Source: Pseudomonas caspiana (GTDB lineage Bacteria; Pseudomonadota; Gammaproteobacteria; Pseudomonadales; Pseudomonadaceae). From it: 64,000 nt of DNA. The notes beneath the pieces are model-generated. The model worked only from the letters and a program-made list of their open reading frames with translations. It did no database searches and was not told where the DNA came from. The stretch is taken from assembly GCF_002158995.1 (NCBI RefSeq), contig NZ_LOHF01000001.1, positions 466,586-530,585 on the forward strand, read 5' to 3'. The position numbers and the translations under genes are program-made. Every line of letters begins with the position of its first letter. The first letter of the stretch is position 1. Shown piece by piece: positions 10,081-17,642 of the stretch.

Positions 10081-11852
10081 AGCGGCTTCCACTCCAGTGG
10101 CATCCACTGCCACAGGCCATCGGGTTCAGCGCCTTTTGGCAATGTCAGCGCGTACTTGCCGTAACCACCGAGCCTCTTCAGTTTCGGGATCAGATGAGTC
10201 TGCGCGGCGTTGTAAAAAACCGGCTCCATGTCCTTGGGCAAACTGCCCAGGGTTTCCTGCTGCAGGAGTTGCGCAATGGCCCCAGGGTTGAAATAGACCG
10301 GAACCAGTTGATCGCCTGGAAGCACGTCAGCCAGCGGCGGGAAACGTTTGTCGAGGGTGCCGACAGCTTTGTCCACGAGCTGATCATCAAGGGAAAACAG
10401 TAATGTCGAACCGTGACGCGCCAGGCTGACCTTCATGAACGCATTGCCGCTGACAGCGTCAGGATTTTCCGCGTCTCTGGCCAGATACGGACCAAAACGG
10501 GTGCTGACTTGTCGCTGCCATTGATGGCTGTCGCCCTGCTGCTTCTCGACCACCGGGAACACATGACCTTCGGTGTTTGCTTCGTAGGCGCCGACCATGG
10601 AACCGAACAGCTTGCCCAGATCGCCGTCAAGGCTGGCGCTGTTTTTGTCGGTCAGATTGGCCACCAGCAACGGCGTGTACAACCGTGAATCGGCGTACCA
10701 GCAAAGACCCGCTGCATCAGAGATGTACGCAGTGAGCGCTTGGGCAACCGGCTCCTCTGCGCCGAGCTTCACCAGCAATGGCTTTTGTTGCGCGGCCGCA
10801 AGGGGCAGGGCCACACACGCGCTGGCCCCTATGGGCATCGCTTGCCAGATCGGTTTGAAATCAAAACCTGGCTGATTTTCGGTTTCGTTCATCGCCAGAA
10901 AGCTGTGCCAGCCCTTCTCGTCCATTTCAAAACGCAGACCGGCGAAGTTCGGAATGAAGCGCTGATACCCCATGGCCAGAACACTGGCATTGATCGACAG
11001 ACGTTGCTTCACCTGCGGCGCGCGCGGCTGCAAACCGAATGCTTCGGTAAACAGTTTTTCGCCACTGAGTAATGCAGCGAGGGCTTCGGGCGAAATGCTG
11101 CCGGACTCCAGAGCAGACTGTTCGGCTGCCTGCCCCTGAGGCTGACCCACGCTGGACGGCGCTTGTCCATACAGAGTCCAATCGCGCCCCGCAATCTTGT
11201 TGGGGTTTGACACCACCACCAGCTTGTCGCCATAGGAGGCGAACGCCAGCGACTTGCTGGCGTTGTAATTCAGAAGATAAAGCGGCACTTCATCGGAGCC
11301 GATCTTCACGACACCAATTTCGCTCAATTGCGGGTCATAGAGCACTTTGAGTAGTTGCTCCAGCATCTTGGCCATGCCGCCACGATCCATGACCATGAGA
11401 AAGTCTTTGAGTCGCCCGTCCTTGCCACGCCACAGTGCGATGTCCGCAGGCTGATCAAGGAGTTGTTCAATCAGGGTGTCCTGTAATGTCAGGTCGTACT
11501 CGTAAATGATTCTGCGCAGGCTGCCGATCAACCCGAGGCGGTCAGCATGGGTTTCGTAATAGAAAACGAAATCTTCGGTCAGTGTGTCCTTGAGGAACGG
11601 CACCGCCAGCAGATCCTTGGGCAACTGGCTCAAGGACGTGGTTTCCAGCAGGCCATCCGGACGGCTCAAACGCAGTCTGTCGCTGGCAATTTCGGCCATT
11701 GGCGCCTTGGGTTTGTGCATGAACCAGCCCATTGCACCGGCCACACCGGCGACCACACACAGCCCGCCCAACAGCAACGGCCAACGTCGGGCAGGTTTAA
11801 CGACGGGCGTGCCGGTTGGCTCGGAAGTCGCTGAAGTCGAGTTATCGCTCAT
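10077..11852 (-). CDS. yfaA: YfaA-like DUF2138 membrane-anchored protein
   Basis: A 591-residue protein. The ATG at 11852 is chosen over an in-frame TTG at 11867. It has a short polar, Ser/Thr-rich N-tail, one membrane segment ([22 protein letters not shown], about residues 24-45), and a long periplasmic part starting [22 protein letters not shown]. This layout and its place between yfaP and yfaT match YfaA/DUF2138, a family without a described activity. No catalytic motif is visible. Its stop overlaps the yfaT GTG start. It probably acts at the periplasmic face of the inner membrane with the rest of the Yfa set. Confidence 0.85.
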   Translation of the reverse strand: MSDNSTSATSEPTGTPVVKPARRWPLLLGGLCVVAGVAGAMGWFMHKPKAPMAEIASDRLRLSRPDGLLETTSLSQLPKDLLAVPFLKDTLTEDFVFYYETHADRLGLIGSLRRIIYEYDLTLQDTLIEQLLDQPADIALWRGKDGRLKDFLMVMDRGGMAKMLEQLLKVLYDPQLSEIGVVKIGSDEVPLYLLNYNASKSLAFASYGDKLVVVSNPNKIAGRDWTLYGQAPSSVGQPQGQAAEQSALESGSISPEALAALLSGEKLFTEAFGLQPRAPQVKQRLSINASVLAMGYQRFIPNFAGLRFEMDEKGWHSFLAMNETENQPGFDFKPIWQAMPIGASACVALPLAAAQQKPLLVKLGAEEPVAQALTAYISDAAGLCWYADSRLYTPLLVANLTDKNSASLDGDLGKLFGSMVGAYEANTEGHVFPVVEKQQGDSHQWQRQVSTRFGPYLARDAENPDAVSGNAFMKVSLARHGSTLLFSLDDQLVDKAVGTLDKRFPPLADVLPGDQLVPVYFNPGAIAQLLQQETLGSLPKDMEPVFYNAAQTHLIPKLKRLGGYGKYALTLPKGAEPDGLWQWMPLEWKPL

Positions 11853-11888
11853 GTTCACAAAACCCAATTCATCCGTGGGAGGGGATGA

Positions 11889-12722
11889 TCAATAGTTGAA
11901 TGTCTTGACCAAGAGCAGGTCACCAATGCCCCGCAAAGGCACGATGAATGTCTCGCGTTTTTCATTGACAGTGTTTTCGTTGAGCACCAGGTTTATCTGC
12001 GAAGTAATCACTTCTTTTTCGTTACTGGCTTCATTGAAGTTATAACCGCCGCCACTGCTGTAGTTACCCCAGTAATTCACGTAAATCAGATAGGTGCCCT
12101 GCAGCGGCGCAGTCATGGTGAACATTTCGGGGCCAGGTCCATCCACACTGTCGGTATCCAGACCGCCGCCGTTGGTCAGCACTGGATGGGCGAAGAACGC
12201 GTGTTGGCCGTCGGGTGTAACGATGTGCAGATCGAGCTCCGCTTTTGGATCATCCCATCCCAGCACGACACGAATACGTGCTGGCGTGCGCTGGTTGTTG
12301 GCTTCGTAAAACTGCACGCGTTTGAGGGATTTGCCTTCGGCGCTGCGCACCTCGACACTGTTGGAGCCCGCACCAAAGGCGTATGGCCGGGCAAAGCGCC
12401 CCTGCTCATCCGTATAGAGGTTCAACGGGTTGCCATTGACCGCGAGAACGTTGGGGCCGCGTTGTTTGCCAAGGGCCTTGATCTGGCCCTCGATCATGGT
12501 GCGACTGCGCTGTCCGCCGCGGTCGATGGGAGGTGTGGGATACGCGACTCGTGGGGCTTCACTTCGATCCAGAAGGCCGTTGTAACGCCAGCCGCCCACA
12601 GGTTCTGAAAGTGCTGACGAAGGCTCGGCCAGAACCGCCGTTGCCGAGCTAAACGTGATTGCCAGCGCCATCAAACAACACGTTGGCGCGCCTCCAAACA
12701 GCTTGTCACTGGTCCAGCGCAT
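11889..12722 (-). CDS. yfaP: YfaP-like DUF2135 protein
   Basis: A 277-residue protein, first gene of the yfa operon. The ATG at 12722 follows AGGGTG with good spacing and leads into a signal-like segment (APTCCLMALAITFSSATAVLA). The DUF2135 core is plain: RIRVVLGWDDPKAELDLHIVTPDG, then FTMTAPLQGTYLIYVNYWGNY, a beta-sandwich of C2-like or pre-peptidase type. An upstream segment (IEGQIKALGKQRGPNVLAVNG...YTDEQGRF) resembles a carboxypeptidase-regulatory-like domain. Longer upstream starts have no better ribosome-binding site. A palindromic site at 12899-12918 lies 177 bases upstream. No catalytic residues are apparent, so a binding or adaptor role is likely. Confidence 0.87.
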   Translation of the reverse strand: MRWTSDKLFGGAPTCCLMALAITFSSATAVLAEPSSALSEPVGGWRYNGLLDRSEAPRVAYPTPPIDRGGQRSRTMIEGQIKALGKQRGPNVLAVNGNPLNLYTDEQGRFARPYAFGAGSNSVEVRSAEGKSLKRVQFYEANNQRTPARIRVVLGWDDPKAELDLHIVTPDGQHAFFAHPVLTNGGGLDTDSVDGPGPEMFTMTAPLQGTYLIYVNYWGNYSSGGGYNFNEASNEKEVITSQINLVLNENTVNEKRETFIVPLRGIGDLLLVKTFNY

Positions 12723-13189
12723 GAAGGCACCCTGTTTATTATGGGAATTAAACGCTAAGTCCATACCGCGCAACGTCAGCTCTGCTGAGCAGTGGGGCAC
12801 GGGAATGTCGAATAGAACTTGTTGGTGCTCGCACGTTCATGACCAGAAGTCGCAGGAGCAATTGCCAGGCATTATTCTTGGAGGCCAGTCCGGCTTTCAA
12901 TAGCACACATGTACTATGTTTTATCGGTCTGAGTCACTTCACGATATGCCCGTGCACCTGGCTCAATAGAGCAATGACCATTAGCGCTATTAGCAAGGCG
13001 GCTTTGATTGCCAGGCTCACGTTATCGCGCTGTCGACTGCGTCATTGCACAGATAAATACCCGGCTCAGGAAAACCTGACAACCTGCGCGATTTCGTTAA
13101 CAGAGTGCTCGCCCCCGTATTCGGGAAGTTCTAAGTGCCAGCAACCTGGGCTGACTGCTTCCAATACATCGCCACTCGAGGTTTGTTAA
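12723..13189. other. Intergenic control region between yfaP and the second DUF4189 gene
   Basis: 467 bases between divergent genes. No ORF here has a credible ribosome-binding site or conserved content. The only clear structure is the palindromic site at 12899-12918, placed so that it could serve the leftward yfa operon, the rightward DUF4189 gene, or both. Confidence 0.6.
12899..12918. promoter_or_regulatory. Palindromic site, copy 2
   Basis: ATAGCACA (12900-12907), CA, TGTACTAT (12910-12917). One arm differs by one base from the perfect copies at 3152 and 19736. It lies 177 bases upstream of yfaP (leftward) and 272 bases upstream of the DUF4189 gene at 13190 (rightward). Confidence 0.6.
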
Positions 13190-13681
13190 ATGCTCCGCTC
13201 TTTCTCGTATCTATTCCTGCTTGGCTCGATTATTTCTGCCACCGCCGTGGGCCAAACGCGATGCCCAATCGGAGTCCAGGCGGGAAACATCCAATGCATA
13301 CCGGATGATCCTCAGGCAGAAGTGAACGCCGCTCCCAGGCCAACAGGTGAATGGATCAAAACCTGGGGGGCGATCGCCAGTTCGGAAAACGGTGATATCG
13401 GCAGCAGTACCGGGAAATTTTCAAAAAAAGACGCCGAAGCTGAAGCAATAAAGATCTGTGCGGACTTTGGGAATTCGGACTGCAAGGTCAACATGACATA
13501 TAAAAATCAATGTGTGGCCGTGGTTCAGGCTGCGAAAGGTCGTACAGGCGGGAAGATCATCACCGCTGAAACTGCGGACATTGCAAAACGAACTGCACTG
13601 CGAAAATGCCAAGATGACTCCGGGGCGCAATGTTTCGTCAGGGGCACCGATTGCACCGAGCCGTTCTTCAGGAAGTTCTGA
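13190..13681 (+). CDS. DUF4189-type secreted protein (copy 2)
   Basis: A 163-residue protein with signal peptide MLRSFSYLFLLGSIISATAVGQ, then TRCPIGVQAGNIQCIPDDPQ, GEWIKTWGAIASS, a KFSKKDAEAEAIKIC segment and a C-terminal CTEPFFRKF. It matches the protein at 965-1459 motif by motif (TRCP.G.QAG..QC.PDDPQ, PTGEWIKTWGAIA), so they are paralogues from duplication or common selection. The ATG at 13190 follows a GAGG about 10 bases upstream. It converges with the KGKDVNEA lipoprotein gene at 13719-14159, the same two families found near 1-3 kb. Function unknown; export to the periplasm or beyond is expected. Confidence 0.85.
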   Translation: MLRSFSYLFLLGSIISATAVGQTRCPIGVQAGNIQCIPDDPQAEVNAAPRPTGEWIKTWGAIASSENGDIGSSTGKFSKKDAEAEAIKICADFGNSDCKVNMTYKNQCVAVVQAAKGRTGGKIITAETADIAKRTALRKCQDDSGAQCFVRGTDCTEPFFRKF

Positions 13682-13718
13682 CGCGTCGCTTATTTACTGC
13701 TGACAGTTGAGACCTGTT

Positions 13719-14159
13719 TCAACTACCGAAATACCAACTCTTCGACATCCGTGTGCATCCCGAACCCACCGCCTTCGCTTCTCTGATGATATTTCGAGTG
13801 TCGACCTGGAGATTGACCGTGCAGTAGTGATTCACGCGTTTATAGGCGTAGGTGTGCACAATGACGGGCCGACCTGAGTCGACATCCTGGTACGAACCTG
13901 TTTGCTCCGGCACATCTTCGTAATAAGCCAGCGCTTCCCATTGGTATAACCCCCCGCCACTGCCCGGAATGGAGTCGGCAATGATGCTGGGCACAGGTGT
14001 TGGCTCATACACGGGATTGCCCATGGTTGAGAACAGAAACCCTTTTGCTTCATTGACGTCTTTGCCTTTGAGCTGGTTTATCATTTCGTGTTCGGGATGA
14101 AGGCTAACGCAACCCGAAACGGACATAAACATCAGCGCCATTACTGTCATCTTGAACAT
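13719..14159 (-). CDS. Lipoprotein with KGKDVNEA motif (copy 2)
   Basis: A 146-residue lipoprotein: MFKMTVMALMFMSVSGC (lipobox VSGC, Cys 17), then HEMINQLKGKDVNEAKGFLFSTMGNPVYEP. The KGKDVNEA block and the following MG-P are shared with the lipoprotein at 2547-3071. The remainder has an aromatic-rich centre (LYQWEALAYYEDVP) and a C-terminal part with two Cys (HYCTVN, GSGCTRM) placed like those of its paralogue (TEYCYV, EDCGF). The stop is 37 bases from the stop of the convergent DUF4189 gene. A palindromic site at 14308-14329 lies 149 bases upstream. Confidence 0.82.
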   Translation of the reverse strand: MFKMTVMALMFMSVSGCVSLHPEHEMINQLKGKDVNEAKGFLFSTMGNPVYEPTPVPSIIADSIPGSGGGLYQWEALAYYEDVPEQTGSYQDVDSGRPVIVHTYAYKRVNHYCTVNLQVDTRNIIREAKAVGSGCTRMSKSWYFGS

Positions 14160-14526
14160 TATTTCAATCCAGGCCTTAGAAAAAATTCAGCACACAGAGA
14201 CTAGTCAGTGATTCGCTCAATCATCGGGAGTCATGCAGGATGCATACAACTTAATGCGGCAGCCTGATGTTCTTTTGAGCATGGTCACCTATAAGACCAG
14301 AGCCCCTCAATAGCACATGTGTACTATTGCCCACGTCACTGAGCCGACGTTAACGTCAACGCCAGTCAGTCGCCACCGATGCGGCCGCTGACTCAACTAT
14401 TTCTGAACAGGCCTCGCAATGCGTCCCACACAAGCGGTGTTGGTTAATTGCACATTTAGCAAAATATTTACCTGCCGAGCACGATGCCTTGCATAAACTT
14501 TCTCACTAATAAACAGGCGTAATATC
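14160..14526. other. Intergenic control region between divergent lipoprotein genes
   Basis: 367 bases between two divergent lipoprotein genes. No ORF with a supportable start. It contains the palindromic site at 14308-14329, roughly in the middle, and is otherwise featureless to me. Confidence 0.55.
14308..14329. promoter_or_regulatory. Palindromic site, copy 3
   Basis: CAATAGCACA (14308-14317), TG, TGTACTATTG (14320-14329): ten-base arms with one mismatch. It sits between divergent lipoprotein genes, 149 bases upstream of the leftward one and 198 bases upstream of the rightward one. Confidence 0.65.
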
Positions 14527-14904
14527 ATGATCCCCAATGGAACTCTGGCTCGGGCGCTCAGCACAGTTACCGCGGTACTTTTATTACAAGGCTGCGGAAT
14601 GATCGCGTCGAAAACGGTCAGCGATAGCGGCCTGCAGGAAAAGGCAGCCGTCACACTTAATACCACGCCTGAGAAAGTGCGAATTTTTGACAAGCGCGCC
14701 GAGATCGATTCTGTGAAATTTAAAGCACAGACAAACAAGGGGGTTTACAACTGCTACTACACAACTCTCGTCGCCCTTGATTCGGACACGCTGTGTTCTG
14801 GCCCTGTCGAGGGTTCTGCACAGCAGACCGGCAACCAAGCTCCGGCACCGGCCTCCGCACCCGCAAACTGTAATGCATTGTTGAAAGCTGCCGGACGTTG
14901 CTGA
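14527..14904 (+). CDS. Small lipoprotein
   Basis: A 125-residue lipoprotein: signal ARALSTVTAVLLLQGC with lipobox LQGC, then about 75 residues including NTTPEKVRIFDKRAEID and NKGVYNCYYTTLVALDSDTLC, and a low-complexity linker APAPASAPA before a Cys-containing end (NCNALLKAAGRC). The ATG at 14527 is the first after the upstream stops. I do not know the family. It is followed one base later by the next lipoprotein gene (stop at 14902-14904, ATG at 14906), so both are surely co-translated. Confidence 0.8.
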   Translation: MIPNGTLARALSTVTAVLLLQGCGMIASKTVSDSGLQEKAAVTLNTTPEKVRIFDKRAEIDSVKFKAQTNKGVYNCYYTTLVALDSDTLCSGPVEGSAQQTGNQAPAPASAPANCNALLKAAGRC

Positions 14905-14905
14905 A

Positions 14906-16027
14906 ATGAGTACGCTATCGACTCACGCCCTTTTGCTGTTCAGCGCCAGTATATGTGGCGTAGCGCTGAGCGGCTGCGTACCGGCGACATCGTCGCCCTA
15001 CGCTGGTTACTCGCCGTACGGCACTACTCAGGCAGTTCCAGCGCAGCCTGCCTCCAGGTTTGCTCAAAATAACGCAAAAGATGAAATGCTTGCGCAGTTC
15101 AAAAGCGCAGGCGAAGCGATCGTTGTCGTACCCAGCCCAAGCCTGGATAGCCTGCACACTGACTTTCAGAACAGTGACTCGATCGCCAATTTCCTGAGGA
15201 TGCGCTCGGGCACCACCGAGTGGACGAATACTTCGCGTCCCTCTTCTACATTCAAGGTGGGGTACGACACCAAAAATCGCGGCGACGAGAACGACCCTAA
15301 ACACGCTTACTTCCAGGTGGTTTTCGGGCGGACGATGTACATGATTTATCTGGTCGATCCTGGCCATTACTCGATTAGCGGTGTGAGCTACAACTTGCCA
15401 CGAACGCGTGGTTTCGAAACCCCCGGTGGACGTAATATCAGCCCATCGTCCCTAGGCCATGCGATGCTCAAATCCTTCACGATAGATGAGTTCGAGCACG
15501 GCAAAAAATGGCAGGACGCAACCTACCGCAATGAGACAGTTCAGGAGGATTACTGCACCTCAAGGCGCGTGGTCAACAATGAATGCACCAGTTGGGGGAA
15601 GTCATCCTATGACGTCAAGCAACAGACCTCCGAGGCTGGCTGGGTACCCAGCATTCAGCAGAACACCCTTGAAGCCCGCTCGGTAAAGGTCGAGCTGAAC
15701 AAGGAGTTTGCCGCCTTTGATATCGCTGCTGGCGAAGTCATTCTGATCGACGGTTTCTTCGCAGAACCACCCGCCGCAACGTTCAAGGACAAAAGCTGCA
15801 AGCAGGCGGATCAGGAGCAGATGCGCTGCGAGCTTAAACAAGTCTCCCTGGTACAAATGCTTGGGGAACTAGAAGAGGTCAGGAAAGCCGACAACCCTGC
15901 GGATTGGGGCATGCCTAAACTGGCGCAAACGCTGAAAGCGCTTACTTATCGCCCAATCCAGATTAAGGCACGTGAAGTCCAGGGCGATTCGGCGTGGGGC
16001 CCGACGTACGCTTTGAAGGCCGAGTAG
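14906..16027 (+). CDS. Large lipoprotein of unknown function
   Basis: A 373-residue protein with lipoprotein signal LLFSASICGVALSGC (lipobox LSGC) followed by a Tyr/Pro/Gly-rich linker (PYAGYSPYGTTQAVPAQPA). The rest is a mixed globular part with RTMYMIYLVDPGHYSISGVSYNLPRTRGF and a later AFDIAAGEVILIDGFFAE. The block with a VYLVDPG-like strand and an AGEVIYIG-like strand resembles other Gram-negative lipoproteins that handle a generic surface domain, but I cannot name the family. Four cysteines in the middle (DYCTSRRVVNNEC, DKSCKQADQEQMRC) suggest disulfides. Translationally linked to the lipoprotein gene just upstream. Confidence 0.82.
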   Translation: MSTLSTHALLLFSASICGVALSGCVPATSSPYAGYSPYGTTQAVPAQPASRFAQNNAKDEMLAQFKSAGEAIVVVPSPSLDSLHTDFQNSDSIANFLRMRSGTTEWTNTSRPSSTFKVGYDTKNRGDENDPKHAYFQVVFGRTMYMIYLVDPGHYSISGVSYNLPRTRGFETPGGRNISPSSLGHAMLKSFTIDEFEHGKKWQDATYRNETVQEDYCTSRRVVNNECTSWGKSSYDVKQQTSEAGWVPSIQQNTLEARSVKVELNKEFAAFDIAAGEVILIDGFFAEPPAATFKDKSCKQADQEQMRCELKQVSLVQMLGELEEVRKADNPADWGMPKLAQTLKALTYRPIQIKAREVQGDSAWGPTYALKAE

Positions 16028-16176
16028 AGATGCGACATTAAGCGCCGTCACAGGCTCAACTGACGTGACGATGTTGGTTCGATCGTGACAATTGAACGCG
16101 ATAGTTCGAATGGCGTTATCACCGCACCTTTTCTTGCGACCTGCACTTCGATAGGTGTCAAAGACCGGGATAAGAG

Positions 16177-16564
16177 ATGAAAAGATCGCGCCTCTCGCCT
16201 GCTCGTCATTTTTGATAATAAGTATGCAGGTCGTAGCACAGACCCGCTGCCCGATGGGCGCTATTGCGGGATCAGATGCGGAGGGCGAGTCGGGCGGTGC
16301 CGTCGGCAAGTTTTATGAACGCGAGGCGCGAGATCAGCGATGCGTCTATGCGCCAAAGGCGAAGCGAAAGATTGCAAAGTAGATTTTGTATTCTTCAATC
16401 AATGTGCCGCCAGGATTTCGTCAAAAACAATCAGCTATATCTAGGGGGCGGAAAGCGTGGAGATTGCAATTGATCTAGCAACGAAAGACTGCGAGATGAA
16501 TGGGGGCGCCCCATGCAGCGTTATTTATTCAGCTTGTACTGACCCGGTTTTCAGAAAATATTAG
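16177..16564 (+). pseudogene. DUF4189 pseudogene (copy 3)
   Basis: Fragments of a DUF4189 gene are spread over two frames. One frame gives VVAQTRCPMGAIAGSDA and GGAVGKFYERE. After a frameshift near 16330 the other gives KGEAKDCKVDFVFFNQCA, an in-frame TAG at 16442-16444, then GAESVEIAIDLATKDC and CSVIYSACTDPVFRKY before the natural stop at 16562-16564. These align in order with the intact genes at 965 and 13190, but most of the WIKTWGAIA region is gone. An ATG at 16177 fits the original start. The gene cannot make a full product, so this is a decayed third copy rather than a new gene. Confidence 0.8.
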
Positions 16565-16767
16565 TCGACACCCGGGCAAGCTGTTCTATGCTCAGAGACT
16601 GTTGCACTCGGAATTAAGGGCCCGGCCTTGCCGAATATACCCCGCGCCACAGCCTCCCAGGCAACCTAGTCCCCTCCCGTCCCCTTCCCAGGGAAACCGC
16701 ACACAAATTTTCGTTTGAAAAGTTCCCTTACCAGTGCAACTTTGCGACGAAACCATACTCTGACTGC

Positions 16768-16783
16768 GTATCACTTTTGATAC
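16768..16783. promoter_or_regulatory. Inverted repeat upstream of the response regulator
   Basis: GTATCA and TGATAC separated by CTTT, 52 bases upstream of the response-regulator start. Its position in the promoter region suits an operator. It does not resemble the four-copy palindrome. Confidence 0.35.
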
Positions 16784-16834
16784 AGATCATGTCCTCGTAT
16801 GTATGATGCTCCCTTGGATTACGGAGACAGACGA

Positions 16835-17458
16835 ATGTCGTGCAGAATTATCGTGGCTGACGACCACCCGCTGTTTCGTGAAGGTATGTTTCGGACCATC
16901 GAGCGACTGCTGCCCGGGTCGATCATTGAGCAAGCCAGCAATCTCGATGAAGTGCTGGCATTGGCTCGGTCCGGCGCGGAAGTTGATACGTTGTTTCTGG
17001 ATCTGCATTTCCCCGGTTTGAGTTCGATGCAGGCCATCGCCGAACTCCGCGCGGAATTTAAACGCACGTCAATCATAGTGGTGTCCATGGTCGATGATCT
17101 GGAGACCATCTCCCTCGTCATGGCGCATGGCGCGGACGGGTTTATCGGCAAGAACATCGATCCCCAGGAAATTGCCGAGTCCATCCTTGCTATTCGTGAA
17201 GGTGAGATTGTCGTCAAATACAAACCCGGCGGCTCGATCCTTAACGATGCAGACGTGAAGATTCTCAGTCACCTGACAGCTCGCCAGAAGCAGGTACTGA
17301 GTCTGGTGGCCTCTGGAAAAACCAACAAGGAAATCGCCAAGGAACTGGGTGTCTCACCCTTTACCGTGCGCATCCATGTATCCAGTCTGCTCAAGGTACT
17401 GGGTGTTCCCACACGCTCAGCCGCGGCAGCTCAGTTTTCCAGCCTGGTCGTCAAGTAA
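16835..17458 (+). CDS. NarL/LuxR-family response regulator
   Basis: A 207-residue two-domain response regulator. The receiver begins IIVADDHPLFREG with acidic pair Asp9-Asp10 and phospho-acceptor Asp56 in TLFLDLHFPG; the switch Ser is in IIVVSMVDD and the Lys in FIGKNIDP. The output domain (about 140-205) is a LuxR/GerE helix-turn-helix: LTARQKQVLSLVASGKTNKEIAKELGVS followed by VRIHVSSLLKVLGV. The ATG at 16835 follows GGAG (in ACGGAGAC) and is preferred over an earlier in-frame ATG at 16799 that would add 12 non-family residues. It precedes the hybrid kinase gene on the same strand, its probable partner. A dimeric LuxR-type output would suit the four-copy palindrome, but that link is inference. 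Confidence 0.92.
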   Translation: MSCRIIVADDHPLFREGMFRTIERLLPGSIIEQASNLDEVLALARSGAEVDTLFLDLHFPGLSSMQAIAELRAEFKRTSIIVVSMVDDLETISLVMAHGADGFIGKNIDPQEIAESILAIREGEIVVKYKPGGSILNDADVKILSHLTARQKQVLSLVASGKTNKEIAKELGVSPFTVRIHVSSLLKVLGVPTRSAAAAQFSSLVVK

Positions 17459-17642
17459 CGCAGGGCTGACGCCATGTCGGTCTTAACGTTTCAGACGACC
17501 AATGCCCCGTCTTGTTTATGCAAGGGCAATTAAAAACATACGGACCTCCCCTTCAGCGGAGGACAGAAGAGTCCGGTGTTATAACCGTATTATTTGATCC
17601 GGCCTGGCAATCTTTCGGCTAATTCCAGGATAAGGCGCAACG

